Source: an uncultured bacterium (GTDB lineage: Bacteria; Verrucomicrobiota; Kiritimatiellia; RFP12; UBA1067). Taken from it: a DNA stretch of 35,081 nucleotides. Position numbers and translations under genes: made by a program. Location of the stretch: the NCBI GenBank assembly GCA_902763655.1, contig CACWSW010000008.1, positions 1 to 35,081 of the forward strand, in the 5' to 3' direction. Positions 14,871 through 22,729 of the stretch are shown one piece after another. The notes beneath the pieces are model-generated. The model was not told where the DNA came from, searched no databases, and saw only the letters and a program-made list of their open reading frames with translations. Numbering within the stretch: the stretch's first letter is position 1; each line of letters starts with the position of its first letter.

Positions 14871-16766
14871 ATGCGCGGAGCTCTCCTTCTTTTTGTCCTT
14901 CACCTTTCACTTTTCATCTTTCACCTTTCGGCCTCAGACGTGCGCTTCGCGGCCGCGTGGGCGTCGCGCAGAGGCGAACCTCTCAAGGAAGTTCCAGTCG
15001 CGCCGCCAGTGTTCAACGGACATCCACGCTTCGCGCGCCCCTACTCGCTCGCCATCATCCACTATGCCCTTCGTGTGTTCCACAACGGCGAGAGCAACGA
15101 GTACGCGCGCGCGAACGCGAAGGTCACGGAGAACTGCCGCTTCTACATCGAGAACACCGACGTGCGCGACGACCGCGATTCGTTCTACTGGAACGTCGGG
15201 GAACTATGCCGCGCCGTCCTGCACTACGGCGCGAAGGGCGACATCGCGCCCGGCCGCCTCTCGCCCGAAGCCGAGGCGGCGTTCCGCGAGATGGCGTTCG
15301 GCTACTGCCACGACATCTCGAAGCTCGCGGACACCGAATGCGACGGCACGAAGACCTGGCGCGTCTACGAGAGCGAGAACCACCATGTGCAGCGCGCATC
15401 CGCCCTATGGCAGCTGATGCACGTACTGCTGAAGGCGGATGCCGCGTACGGCGAACGCGTCCTTGGCGATGGCGACACGCTGCGCGCGCACTACGACGCG
15501 TGGGAAAGGTTCTTCTGCGCCTGGATGCGCGAGCGCGCGAAAAGGTCCATGTTCATCGAGGTGCAGAGCCGCGGATACGGCATCCATACGATCAAGAACA
15601 TCTACCCGCTCCACGACTTCTCCGACCGGCCTGCGACCCGGCAGCTCGCGAGGAACTTCCTCGATCTCTTCTGGGCGTTGTGGGCACAGGAGCAGATCGC
15701 CGGCTCGACCGGCGGCGGCATGTCGCGAGTCTATCCCAGCGGAGCGCGCATCTCCATCGGCTCCGCAAGCGTATGGGCGTACTGGTACTTCGGACTGAAT
15801 CCTTCGCTAAATCGCCGCCCCGCCGACATGGACTACGTCTGCCTCGATAGCCCCTACCGCCCGCATCCGCTCATCGGCAAGATCGCGGCGGACGCTGCGG
15901 CGCGCGGCGTGTACGAGATAGAGATGCGTCCGCTCGGGTGGGCGCTTCCCGAAGACAAGTATCCCGACTACCGCCCCGATCCCGAGTGGGGACGCATCTA
16001 CCGCTACACATACGCGACGCCAGACTTCATCGTCGGCACGCAGATGTACCCGCAGGCCGCATTCACGAACTGGTGCATGATCAGCTCGCAGAACCGCTTT
16101 CACGGCGTGGTCTACGGTCCTCGCGACGCGCAGCTGCTACCCATCCCCTCGGCCATGGGAAGGCACGTGAAGACTGCCGCGCTGCCATCGACCGCCTACA
16201 ACGGTTTCTGGTCGATGCAGAAGAACGGCACGCTCCTCACGCGCAGGAACCGCCATGCTCGCTACACGGGTGGCATGTGCGTGTGGCTATCCGCCGCTGG
16301 CGACGTGGACAAGGCGGAGAAGGACGGCGACTGGTGGTTCACGAAATGCGGCGGCGCTTACAGCGCGGTGCGCGTGGCGCAAGGCGCCGCACGTCTCGTG
16401 GCGGCAGGACCGAAGGCCGAGATGACCTGCGAGCGCAACGGCAAGTTCCTTGTCTGCGACAACCAGTGGGCGGTCGTGATCGTGGAGACTGCGCGCGCTT
16501 GCGACTTCGCGGACGAGGCGGCGTTCCGCGCGAAGGTGAAGGCGACGGAGTTCTCGCTCACTCCGCGCGATCTCGACTACACCGGCATCTACGGCAACCG
16601 CTTCCACATGCTGCTCGACCGCGACGACGGCAGCACGATCGACGGCGAACCCTACGTGAAGAAGATCAGCTGGAGCGTCCGTAGCCCATTCGTGCGGATG
16701 CCGTGGTGCGGCAACATGGCGGAGATATCCTTCGGCGGAGAAACCCTCCGCCTCGACTTCCGCTAA
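14871..16766 (+). CDS. Secreted protein of unknown function, lyase-like
   Basis: This is a 631-residue exported protein with a signal peptide (LLLFVLHLSLFIFHLSAS). I do not recognise the family with certainty. Residues of about 45-330 look all-helical with many aromatic residues and contain YESENHHVQRASALWQL, an Asn-His-His arrangement seen in (alpha/alpha)-toroid polysaccharide lyases. The remainder reads as beta-rich, with Trp and Tyr patches, like their C-terminal sandwich domains. A polysaccharide lyase or glycosidase is therefore a reasonable guess, but no catalytic set can be confirmed. The gene starts 4 bases after psd. Its signal-peptide codons include four copies of a degenerate heptamer (14901-14928), suggesting a recent upstream or leader replacement. 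It ends 28 bases from the convergent EEP gene. Confidence 0.75.
   Translation: MRGALLLFVLHLSLFIFHLSASDVRFAAAWASRRGEPLKEVPVAPPVFNGHPRFARPYSLAIIHYALRVFHNGESNEYARANAKVTENCRFYIENTDVRDDRDSFYWNVGELCRAVLHYGAKGDIAPGRLSPEAEAAFREMAFGYCHDISKLADTECDGTKTWRVYESENHHVQRASALWQLMHVLLKADAAYGERVLGDGDTLRAHYDAWERFFCAWMRERAKRSMFIEVQSRGYGIHTIKNIYPLHDFSDRPATRQLARNFLDLFWALWAQEQIAGSTGGGMSRVYPSGARISIGSASVWAYWYFGLNPSLNRRPADMDYVCLDSPYRPHPLIGKIAADAAARGVYEIEMRPLGWALPEDKYPDYRPDPEWGRIYRYTYATPDFIVGTQMYPQAAFTNWCMISSQNRFHGVVYGPRDAQLLPIPSAMGRHVKTAALPSTAYNGFWSMQKNGTLLTRRNRHARYTGGMCVWLSAAGDVDKAEKDGDWWFTKCGGAYSAVRVAQGAARLVAAGPKAEMTCERNGKFLVCDNQWAVVIVETARACDFADEAAFRAKVKATEFSLTPRDLDYTGIYGNRFHMLLDRDDGSTIDGEPYVKKISWSVRSPFVRMPWCGNMAEISFGGETLRLDFR
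14901..14928 (+). repeat. Four degenerate heptamers CAYYTTT
   Basis: CACCTTT, CACTTTT, CATCTTT, CACCTTT stand head to tail inside the signal-peptide codons of the 631-residue protein and encode part of its hydrophobic core. The composition differs sharply from the surrounding GC-rich DNA. Confidence 0.7.
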
Positions 16767-16767
16767 T

Positions 16768-16795
16768 CCCCGTTCCCCATTCCCAAATCCCCGTT
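16768..16795. repeat. Four degenerate heptamers CCCCRTT
   Basis: CCCCGTT, CCCCATT, CCCAAAT, CCCCGTT fill the whole gap between two convergent genes and touch the stop codon of the EEP gene. The pattern is reminiscent of the heptanucleotide short tandem repeats known from cyanobacterial genomes. Confidence 0.7.
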
Positions 16796-17679
16796 CACCT
16801 CAACCTCAGCCACACCATGCGGTGGTCGCTGAGCGGAACTGCGGGTGACAGCTCGCAGTCGGATTGCCCTGCAAATCCACGGTGGAAAATGAAGTCGAGC
16901 GTGCAGTCTGGATAGCGCGTATTGCCCGGGTGCGTACCTCGCGCCTCCAGCGGCATGCCAGCGAAGCAGTTGACGAATCCTGCCTCTGTCAGGATATCGA
17001 TTGTCTTTTCCTCCTTGAACACGCCGCTGAACGGATCCGTATTGAAATCCCCTGCGAGGATGAACCTTGTCACGCGCCGTCCGTCCGGAGCCTGCACCTT
17101 CTTCGTCAGCGCCCGGAAATGCTCCATCGCCAGCTCGCGCTTCAGACGGTTGGCTTCGCGTATCTCGGGCGTGGTGGAACCGTAGTTGCTCTTCAGGTGC
17201 ACGCAATAGCAGGCGATGAGCCCGTCGTCTCCGCCGTCGAGCAGCGCGTACGTGAAGCCGCGCGGCGGCAACACCTTGTGCGAGCGACGCCAGTAGGAAA
17301 AGCTTGACTCTACGACTGGCAGATCGCTGACGATTCCGCTCTGCTGCCATCCGAGGCGGCGGTCGAACTCGCGGAACGCACTCATGCTGACAAGCGACAA
17401 GGTCTTGTCGCCAATCGTCGCCACGAGGTTGGAGCAGACCGTCTCGTCGCGCATCTCCTGAAAGAAGAGAATCACATGGTCGTTTGGCTTGCGCCGCTTC
17501 GCCAGTTCGCTCCGCACCACCTCGGCGGCGCCATGGATCGTCGCCTTCTCAACCTCCGGCGGGGCGCGATGCTCCGCGCGCCCGCTCGGGAACCACCGGA
17601 TGTTCCACGTGGCCGTCAGGACGTCGGCGCGGACTGCCGATGCGACAAGGAACAGGAGTATGACCCGAAAGCCCTTCAT
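16795..17679 (-). CDS. Secreted endonuclease/exonuclease/phosphatase protein
   Basis: This 294-residue protein has a signal peptide (MKGFRVILLFLVASAVRA). It shows the DNase I-like fold motifs: TATWNIRWFP, FFQEMRDE with the metal-binding Glu, CVHLKSNYG, GDFNTDPF and SDHRMVWL. Such exported enzymes cleave DNA or phosphodiester or phosphomonoester substrates; which one is not predictable here. I chose the ATG at 17679 because the signal peptide starts there; an in-frame extension to 17748 would overlap the upstream gene. The start lies 4 bases after the carboxypeptidase stop codon without a clear Shine-Dalgarno sequence, so translational coupling is likely. Confidence 0.87.
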   Translation of the reverse strand: MKGFRVILLFLVASAVRADVLTATWNIRWFPSGRAEHRAPPEVEKATIHGAAEVVRSELAKRRKPNDHVILFFQEMRDETVCSNLVATIGDKTLSLVSMSAFREFDRRLGWQQSGIVSDLPVVESSFSYWRRSHKVLPPRGFTYALLDGGDDGLIACYCVHLKSNYGSTTPEIREANRLKRELAMEHFRALTKKVQAPDGRRVTRFILAGDFNTDPFSGVFKEEKTIDILTEAGFVNCFAGMPLEARGTHPGNTRYPDCTLDFIFHRGFAGQSDCELSPAVPLSDHRMVWLRLR

Positions 17680-17683
17680 GGCA

Positions 17684-18826
17684 CTACCAAATAGACACCG
17701 CGTCAAGCGCGTCACGCAGAAGACGGCCTGCGGCGGCCTCGCGCTCATGGCGTCCCGCGCTTCCCAGCACCACCACGACGACGCGCCGCCCGTTGCGTGC
17801 CGCCGTAAGGACTATCGACGACCCGGAGGCTGCGGTGTATCCGGTCTTAAGCCCGTCGCACTCGGGTATCGGCGTCGCCAGATGCTGCGGGTCTCGGTTG
17901 CGTGGCACGAAGTAGTTGTGGTTCTGGAACGAGATAGGCTGTCCGCCGCCGCCCGTGACGGTATGCGATGCGCGCGACGTGTAGGTGAACACCTCCGGCA
18001 TGGAGACGAGCGCGCGTCCCAGCTTGGCAAGGTCGTACGCCGTCGAGACGTCGAACCCCCGCTTCGAACCGCGCGGCGGCGGCAGTCCGTTCGGCGAAGC
18101 GTAGCGCGTATCCCTCATTCCCAGTTCCTGCGCCCGACGGTTCATCCGCGCCACGAACGCCGCCACGCGATCCTGCGGCGTCTCTTCCGGCGTCGCGGGC
18201 CCGTGCGCACGCGCGCGAGCCGCATGCTCGGCCAGCACTATGGCTCCGTCGTTTGCGCTCTTCATCATCAGCGCATACAGAAGGTCCTCGATCGTCATGG
18301 TCTGTCCAGGGCGGATGTCCACCTTGCTCGGCTCCATGCTCGCCGCGTACGGGCTCGCCACCGCCCTGTCGGACAGCCTGTAGCGACCGTCGCGCAAGTC
18401 CTCCAGCACAAGCAGCAACGTCATCAGCTTCGTGCAAGACGCAGGATAGCCCGTAGTCCGCTCGTTGTCCGCGAACAACACCCTGCCGGAACGCGCGTCC
18501 ACCGCGATCGCCCCGCGATATGGCGCACGCGGCGCCGTAGCCGGAATCGGTTTTGGCTGTTCCGGATGAGGAGGCGACTTCTTCGCAACCGGTGGTTTCT
18601 TGGCGCGGACCGTTGGAGGCGGAGACTTCTTCACCGGCGGCGTAGCGGTTTTCTTCACTGGCGTAGCGGAAGGTTTCTTAGCAGGCATCGCGACAGGCTT
18701 CTTCACCTCTGCCGGACCATTGATCAACGGCCCCTTCTTCACCGGCGGCACCGCCGCCGCCACACATCCCGCCATCATCATTGCCGCCATAAGCACTTTC
18801 TTTGCCATTCCATTTCCTTTCAACAT
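17684..18826 (-). CDS. D-alanyl-D-alanine carboxypeptidase, S11 family
   Basis: This 380-residue penicillin-binding-protein-type peptidase has the catalytic motifs SCTK (S130, K133), SAN (S190, N192) and KTG (K327). It trims the terminal D-Ala from peptidoglycan stem peptides in the periplasm. After the signal peptide (possibly lipid-attached at MMAGC) comes a linker of about 70 residues very rich in Lys, Pro and Ala (residues 30-100). This is unusual for the family and could bind the wall or other polyanions. The ATG at 18826 has GAGGTG 5 bases upstream; the ATG at 18808 would give a cleaner signal sequence but poor Shine-Dalgarno spacing, so the start is uncertain by 6 codons. Both signals lie in or next to a tandem octamer repeat. 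Confidence 0.9.
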   Translation of the reverse strand: MLKGNGMAKKVLMAAMMMAGCVAAAVPPVKKGPLINGPAEVKKPVAMPAKKPSATPVKKTATPPVKKSPPPTVRAKKPPVAKKSPPHPEQPKPIPATAPRAPYRGAIAVDARSGRVLFADNERTTGYPASCTKLMTLLLVLEDLRDGRYRLSDRAVASPYAASMEPSKVDIRPGQTMTIEDLLYALMMKSANDGAIVLAEHAARARAHGPATPEETPQDRVAAFVARMNRRAQELGMRDTRYASPNGLPPPRGSKRGFDVSTAYDLAKLGRALVSMPEVFTYTSRASHTVTGGGGQPISFQNHNYFVPRNRDPQHLATPIPECDGLKTGYTAASGSSIVLTAARNGRRVVVVVLGSAGRHEREAAAGRLLRDALDAVSIW

Positions 18827-18853
18827 CTCAACACCTCAACATCTCAACACCTA
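18822..18853 (-). repeat. Four degenerate octamers GAGRTGTT at a gene junction
   Basis: On the minus strand TAGGTGTT, GAGATGTT, GAGGTGTT, GAGATGTT run from the ResB-CcsA stop codon (TAG in the first unit) to the carboxypeptidase ATG (in the last unit). The third unit supplies the apparent Shine-Dalgarno sequence GAGGTG. Confidence 0.75.
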
Positions 18854-20173
18854 CGCATAGCTATGCATCCCTGTGAACACCTTGGACAAATTGATCCACG
18901 TGAGCGTCAACACGATCATCACGGCGCCAACCGCGAGAAACATACGGTCACCCTTCTCCGAAAGGCGTGGCCGCACGTGGAGGTAGGCGGCATAGACGAA
19001 CCACGTGGCGAGCGACCACATCTCCTTCGGGTCGAACTGCCACCAGTGGCCCCAGCACACCTTCCCCCACGCCGCGCCCAGCACGAGGCCTAGCGTCAGC
19101 AGGAAGAACCCCGCGCCCACAAGCCGCCGCCCTGCGCCAAGCGCCGCGCGCACGAGCAGTACATACCCCAGCACGTATGCGCCCACATGCGGCACGAAGA
19201 ACGGACTCTGCAGCGCAGGCATCAGACGCTTCACGCTCCCGTCCATCACGAAGCCAACAGGAATCATCACCAACGCCAACAGCAGCGAATCGACGAGCAG
19301 CGTGTCCTGCCCGTCCACCTTCGCGCTCACGAACGTCAGCACGGGAACAAGCGCCGCCATGCACATGAGGAACTCGTACAGGTTCTGCAACGGCGGATGC
19401 CCGGTTGCCATCATCCGATGCACAAGCATGGCCACGGCGCCAAGGAAGACCAGCCCGTAAAGCCCCCGCGCCGTCTTCGCCCAGCGATTGCCGGCCACCT
19501 CGGTAGTGTCGCGCGTCCCGCGCGACCGCGGGCACGCGGGACGCGTGCCCCTACCTAAGGCTACAAGCAGCGCCCCCAGCAGAATCAGCGCTCCTCCGAG
19601 CGCCACGAGCGGCAGCCCTGCGTCCTTCACGCATTGCAGGATGGTGAAGTAGAATGGCTCGCCCGTGTGCGGGTTCTCCATCTCCTCGAACGAGCTCTGG
19701 TACACCCACCATCCCTCGCGCACGAGCGGATGGTTTACGGATATGTCCACCTTCTCGCTGCCGATGCGGCCATGGCTCGTGTACTGGCGCACCGTTCCCG
19801 TATCCGGCCACCGGTCGATCACGAACTTGTCGAGCGTGAACTCGAAATCGCCGTCCACCGAGCCTGTGCGCCCGGCGTGGAGCTTCAGGTATCCGTCTGG
19901 CACGCCCGCCAGCTCGTTGTACGTCCATCCTCCCAGCACGAGCGCGAAGCCGAGATGCAGCAGCAGAGCGGCGGGACGCCGCCACGTCCAAAGGCATGCT
20001 ATAAGGCATGCCACGCCGAGCGCGCCCACAGTGCCGATGGCGGCGTAGTACTTCATGAAGTCGAGCGAACGCTCGGCCCCGCAACACGCCAAGCCTACGC
20101 TCGCTGTGGCGAAGGCGCACAGCGCGCCAGCCGCCAGCCACGGGCTCCGCAGGACTCTCGGCGTTCCAGGCAT
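18851..20173 (-). CDS. Fused ResB-CcsA cytochrome c biogenesis protein
   Basis: This 440-residue membrane protein combines both halves of the system II cytochrome c synthetase. Residues of about 1-205 are a compact ResB-like part with TLDKFVIDRWPDTG, ISVNHPLVREGWWVYQSSF and a final membrane helix. Residues 225-440 are CcsA-like with GHPPLQNLYEFLM and the heme-binding WWD region WGHWWQFDPKEMWSL. It should move heme across the inner membrane and attach it to apocytochrome c. It is much shorter than characterised CcsBA fusions. The start overlaps the stop codon of the Gfo/Idh gene as TGATG, implying coupling. A 54-base palindromic element forms residues 207-224, exactly between the two domains. 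Confidence 0.9.
   Translation of the reverse strand: MPGTPRVLRSPWLAAGALCAFATASVGLACCGAERSLDFMKYYAAIGTVGALGVACLIACLWTWRRPAALLLHLGFALVLGGWTYNELAGVPDGYLKLHAGRTGSVDGDFEFTLDKFVIDRWPDTGTVRQYTSHGRIGSEKVDISVNHPLVREGWWVYQSSFEEMENPHTGEPFYFTILQCVKDAGLPLVALGGALILLGALLVALGRGTRPACPRSRGTRDTTEVAGNRWAKTARGLYGLVFLGAVAMLVHRMMATGHPPLQNLYEFLMCMAALVPVLTFVSAKVDGQDTLLVDSLLLALVMIPVGFVMDGSVKRLMPALQSPFFVPHVGAYVLGYVLLVRAALGAGRRLVGAGFFLLTLGLVLGAAWGKVCWGHWWQFDPKEMWSLATWFVYAAYLHVRPRLSEKGDRMFLAVGAVMIVLTLTWINLSKVFTGMHSYA
19502..19555. repeat. REP-like double hairpin inside the ResB-CcsA gene
   Basis: The 54-base block is bounded by GGTAG and CTACC. It contains an 8-bp stem (GTCGCGCG/CGCGCGAC, 19508-19526, loop TCC) and a 9-bp stem (GGGCACGCG/CGCGTGCCC, 19530-19550, loop GGA). 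It equals exactly 18 codons in frame and encodes an Arg/Gly/Pro/Thr-rich linker unlike the flanking protein, so it looks like an inserted REP/BIME-type element. Confidence 0.75.
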
Positions 20174-21564
20174 CAAATAGTCCAGCCGTTGTAGTGCGGC
20201 ACGACGGCGAGCCGATTGGCGTCGGCGTTGTCGGGGAAGCGCTCGGCCACGGGATCCCACTTCAGCGACGAGAGCCCGAGCCGCTCGCAGATGTTCGCAA
20301 TGTGCGCGATGGTGATGGAGCGGTGCCCCACCGAACACGGGCACGCCGTGCGTCCGCCGGAGAAGACCGCGTCGATGAAGTCCATCTCGTGCGACACGCC
20401 GCCGCGCGGCCGGTAGAGGTGCACGTCGCGTCCCTTGAGATCCTTCTTCTCGTTCCACTTCTTCAGGAACTCGGGGCGATCCAGCTTGCCGCGCGCCACG
20501 AAGATGTCGCCCTTCTTGCCGTGGAACTTGAGCCCGTTCGGCAGCTTGTTCGTGACGTGCGCGCGGAAGCCGTTGGCGTACACCACGTCGAAGGAGTAGT
20601 TCGCTGCCCAGTCGAAGATGCGGTCGTCCGGATCGCGGTCGTGGACCATGTTCTCGATCGCCACCGGGCCGCTCCCGTCCATGCCGAGCGTCCACTGCAG
20701 GATGTCGAGGTGGTGCGCGCCCCAGTCGGTGATCATCCCGCCGCCCGTGCGCGAGTTGAAGCGCCAGCACATCGGGTCGTGGATGCCTTGGATGAAGGAG
20801 TTGTCCTCCCAGTGCTGCGCGGGTCCCTGCCACATGTCCCACATCTCCTCGGGCGTGAAGTAGTCGGGCGCACGCCACAGCTCGCGGCAGATGGAGTTCG
20901 CGTGCCCGTACATGCCCTTGTTGCCGCCCGGCAGTCCGATCTCGCACGACATGCACTCGCCGATGTACCCGCTCGCCACAAGCTCAGCCGCCACGCGGAA
21001 CTCGCTTGAGCTGCGCTGCTGCGATCCCACCTGGAACGTGACGCCCGTCTCCTTCGCCACGCGCGCCATCTCCTTGCCCTCGCTGATGCCGAGGGACATC
21101 GGCTTCTGGCAGTAGACGTGCTTCCCGGCCTTCATGGCCATGATGGACTGGATCGCGTGCCAGTGGTCCGGCGTCGCGATCAGCACTGCGTCCACCGACG
21201 GGTCCGCAAGCACCTCGCGGAAGTCCGCCACCATCCGGCAATCCTCGTTCTTGTAGAATTCGTCAACGCGCATCTTCGCGGGGGCGCGTCCGCATGTCTT
21301 CTCGCTCCTGTAGCTGTATCTTCCCGCGCTGAGCACCGGGTCGCACACGGTCGTCACCCGAACGCGAGGATCCTGCAGGAACCCGTTCATGTTGGCGAAG
21401 CCTTGCGTGCCGCAGCCGATCACCGCCAGGTTCACGCGCGAGAGCGCGGACGGACGTGTCGGCGGCGTGCGTTCGATGGCGGACAGGGAGCTGCGGCAGC
21501 CAACGGTCACCGCCGGCAGCGCCAGCGCCGATGTCTTGAGAAACGAACGGCGAGAAACTTTCAT
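20173..21564 (-). CDS. Gfo/Idh/MocA family oxidoreductase, Tat-exported
   Basis: This is a 463-residue protein. It begins MKVSRRSFLKTSALALPA, a twin-arginine signal with a possible lipobox at TVGC. The Rossmann motif VNLAVIGCGTQGF and the catalytic-region signature HVYCQKPMSLGISEG follow, then a beta-sheet domain with GGGMITDWGAHHLDILQW. Family members oxidise or reduce sugars or cyclitols with tightly bound NAD(P); exported ones are common in polysaccharide-degrading PVC and Bacteroidota species. The substrate is unknown. The ATG at 21564 is chosen because the Tat motif starts there and AAGGA lies 8 bases upstream. It is translationally coupled (TGATG) to the ResB-CcsA gene, an odd partnership. 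Confidence 0.9.
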   Translation of the reverse strand: MKVSRRSFLKTSALALPAVTVGCRSSLSAIERTPPTRPSALSRVNLAVIGCGTQGFANMNGFLQDPRVRVTTVCDPVLSAGRYSYRSEKTCGRAPAKMRVDEFYKNEDCRMVADFREVLADPSVDAVLIATPDHWHAIQSIMAMKAGKHVYCQKPMSLGISEGKEMARVAKETGVTFQVGSQQRSSSEFRVAAELVASGYIGECMSCEIGLPGGNKGMYGHANSICRELWRAPDYFTPEEMWDMWQGPAQHWEDNSFIQGIHDPMCWRFNSRTGGGMITDWGAHHLDILQWTLGMDGSGPVAIENMVHDRDPDDRIFDWAANYSFDVVYANGFRAHVTNKLPNGLKFHGKKGDIFVARGKLDRPEFLKKWNEKKDLKGRDVHLYRPRGGVSHEMDFIDAVFSGGRTACPCSVGHRSITIAHIANICERLGLSSLKWDPVAERFPDNADANRLAVVPHYNGWTI

Positions 21565-21593
21565 GTCAGGAATCCTTGTTTTTTCACAGGCGA

Positions 21594-21622
21594 ATACTAG
21601 CACAGCGACGGGGCCTAGTCAA
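21594..21622 (-). promoter_or_regulatory. Promoter of the Gfo/Idh operon
   Basis: TTGACT (21622-21617), exactly 17 bases, TAGTAT (21599-21594) on the minus strand, with a leader of about 22 bases carrying AAGGA. The -35 overlaps the stop codon of the preceding glycosyltransferase gene. Confidence 0.65.
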
Positions 21623-22659
21623 GCAGGCAGAAGCACCCGAAGCACGATTACGGACAACGCGAGGAACGGCTTGCGGACGCTGAGCGGGAACTCGCGCAGG
21701 GCGCGCCGCACAGTGGCGTCTGCCGCGTACTCGCGCACGAGGCGGATCCCTTCGCGTAACGGCACGTCGGTCCTGAACACCAGCGTCAGCATTTCCAGAA
21801 GCGAGAACACGCACGAGCAGCTGTAACTTTCCGCCAGCGTGCCGCCCGCCGCCGAGTCTATCGCCTTGCGCCTACGCAGGAGGGCGAGCTTGTTCGTCAG
21901 CTCGCGGCGGCTGCGGCGCAGGCGTGCGATCGCGCCACGCGCCTGGAGCGCGTAGTCGTACAGCGGATCGGGGATACATGTCATGGACTGCGCGTGGAGC
22001 ATGTACTCGCAGTTGAACATCGCGTCCTCGTAGAGGCTGATCTCCTCGTCGAAGCGGACATGGTGCGCCTCGATGATCGCGCGGCGGTAGACGCACCGCC
22101 ACACGCCTCCCTGTTCGCGATGGGCGAAAAGCGGCGTGCCGGCGTACCATGCGCGCACCTGTGCCGGAGAATATCCGAACATGCGGCTCATGAACCCGGC
22201 ACGCACCTCGGCGTTCGTGCGATAGCGGTAGTCGCCCTTCAGCGCCACGAGACGGAACTCCTTCTCCGTCACGTCCCGTTGCCGGTAGGCGAACGCGCAG
22301 TAGTCCGCGCCGTCAGCCTCCATGGCGGCGATCCCACGCGCGAGCATCTCCGGAGAGAACGTGTCGTCGGGATCGGCAAAGAACACGTATTCGCCGCGCG
22401 CCGCGTCCAGACCCGCGTTCCGCGCGGCGCTCACGCCCCTGTTCGCCTGGGTTATGACGCGGATGCGCGAATCTTCCTCCGCGGCGGAGGCGAGGATCGC
22501 CGCCGTCCCGTCCGTCGAGCCGTCGTCGACGAAGATCGCCTCGAAGTCGGTCAACGTTTGCGCGCGCACGCAGGCGAGGCACGCCTCGAGCGTACCCGCC
22601 GCGTTCCAGCAAGGGACGATGAGCGTAGCCACCGTGCAGTTGTCCTTGATCGCCGTCAT
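21619..22659 (-). CDS. Glycosyltransferase family 2
   Basis: This 346-residue GT-A enzyme has the GT2 signature ATLIVPCWNAAGTLEACLACVRAQT, FVDDGSTDGTAAIL, and ADPDDTFSPEML, where the DxD-like Asp residues bind the metal and nucleotide sugar. The C-terminal third is basic with a hydrophobic stretch near the end (FLALSVIVLRVLLPA), suggesting membrane association. It probably extends a surface polysaccharide; donor and acceptor are unknown. The short leader (about 7 bases) lacks a Shine-Dalgarno sequence. It diverges from the GT8 gene, and its promoter shares 14 bases with that of the second GT2 gene at 25622. Confidence 0.9.
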   Translation of the reverse strand: MTAIKDNCTVATLIVPCWNAAGTLEACLACVRAQTLTDFEAIFVDDGSTDGTAAILASAAEEDSRIRVITQANRGVSAARNAGLDAARGEYVFFADPDDTFSPEMLARGIAAMEADGADYCAFAYRQRDVTEKEFRLVALKGDYRYRTNAEVRAGFMSRMFGYSPAQVRAWYAGTPLFAHREQGGVWRCVYRRAIIEAHHVRFDEEISLYEDAMFNCEYMLHAQSMTCIPDPLYDYALQARGAIARLRRSRRELTNKLALLRRRKAIDSAAGGTLAESYSCSCVFSLLEMLTLVFRTDVPLREGIRLVREYAADATVRRALREFPLSVRKPFLALSVIVLRVLLPA

Positions 22660-22672
22660 TTTTCTGGAGAAT

Positions 22673-22678
22673 ATTCTA
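22673..22678 (-). promoter_or_regulatory. Extended -10 of the first GT2 gene
   Basis: TGCTAGAAT on the minus strand, 13 bases before the ATG. It lies in a 14-base sequence (22672-22685, AATATGCTAGAATA on the minus strand) repeated exactly before the GT2 gene at 25622. GAATAT/ATATTC also forms a small dyad around it. Confidence 0.55.
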
Positions 22679-22717
22679 GCATATTCCGCGGCGGATGCAT
22701 GCGATTCGCGATTGTGC

Positions 22718-22723
22718 TATAAT
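22718..22723 (+). promoter_or_regulatory. Extended -10 of the GT8 gene, leaderless
   Basis: TGCTATAAT, then 6 bases, then ATG. This predicts transcription starting at or beside the start codon. No Shine-Dalgarno sequence is present. Confidence 0.6.
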
Positions 22724-22729
22724 CGCGCC

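Noticed and set aside
20174..20956. A possible N-terminal extension of the ResB-CcsA protein.
   Set aside because: It lies out of frame inside the Gfo/Idh gene; the ResB part starts naturally at the TGATG overlap.
22322..22729. A possible upstream extension of the GT8 protein.
   Set aside because: It runs antisense to the divergent GT2 gene and across the TATAAT promoter; GT8 homology begins at the ATG at 22730.
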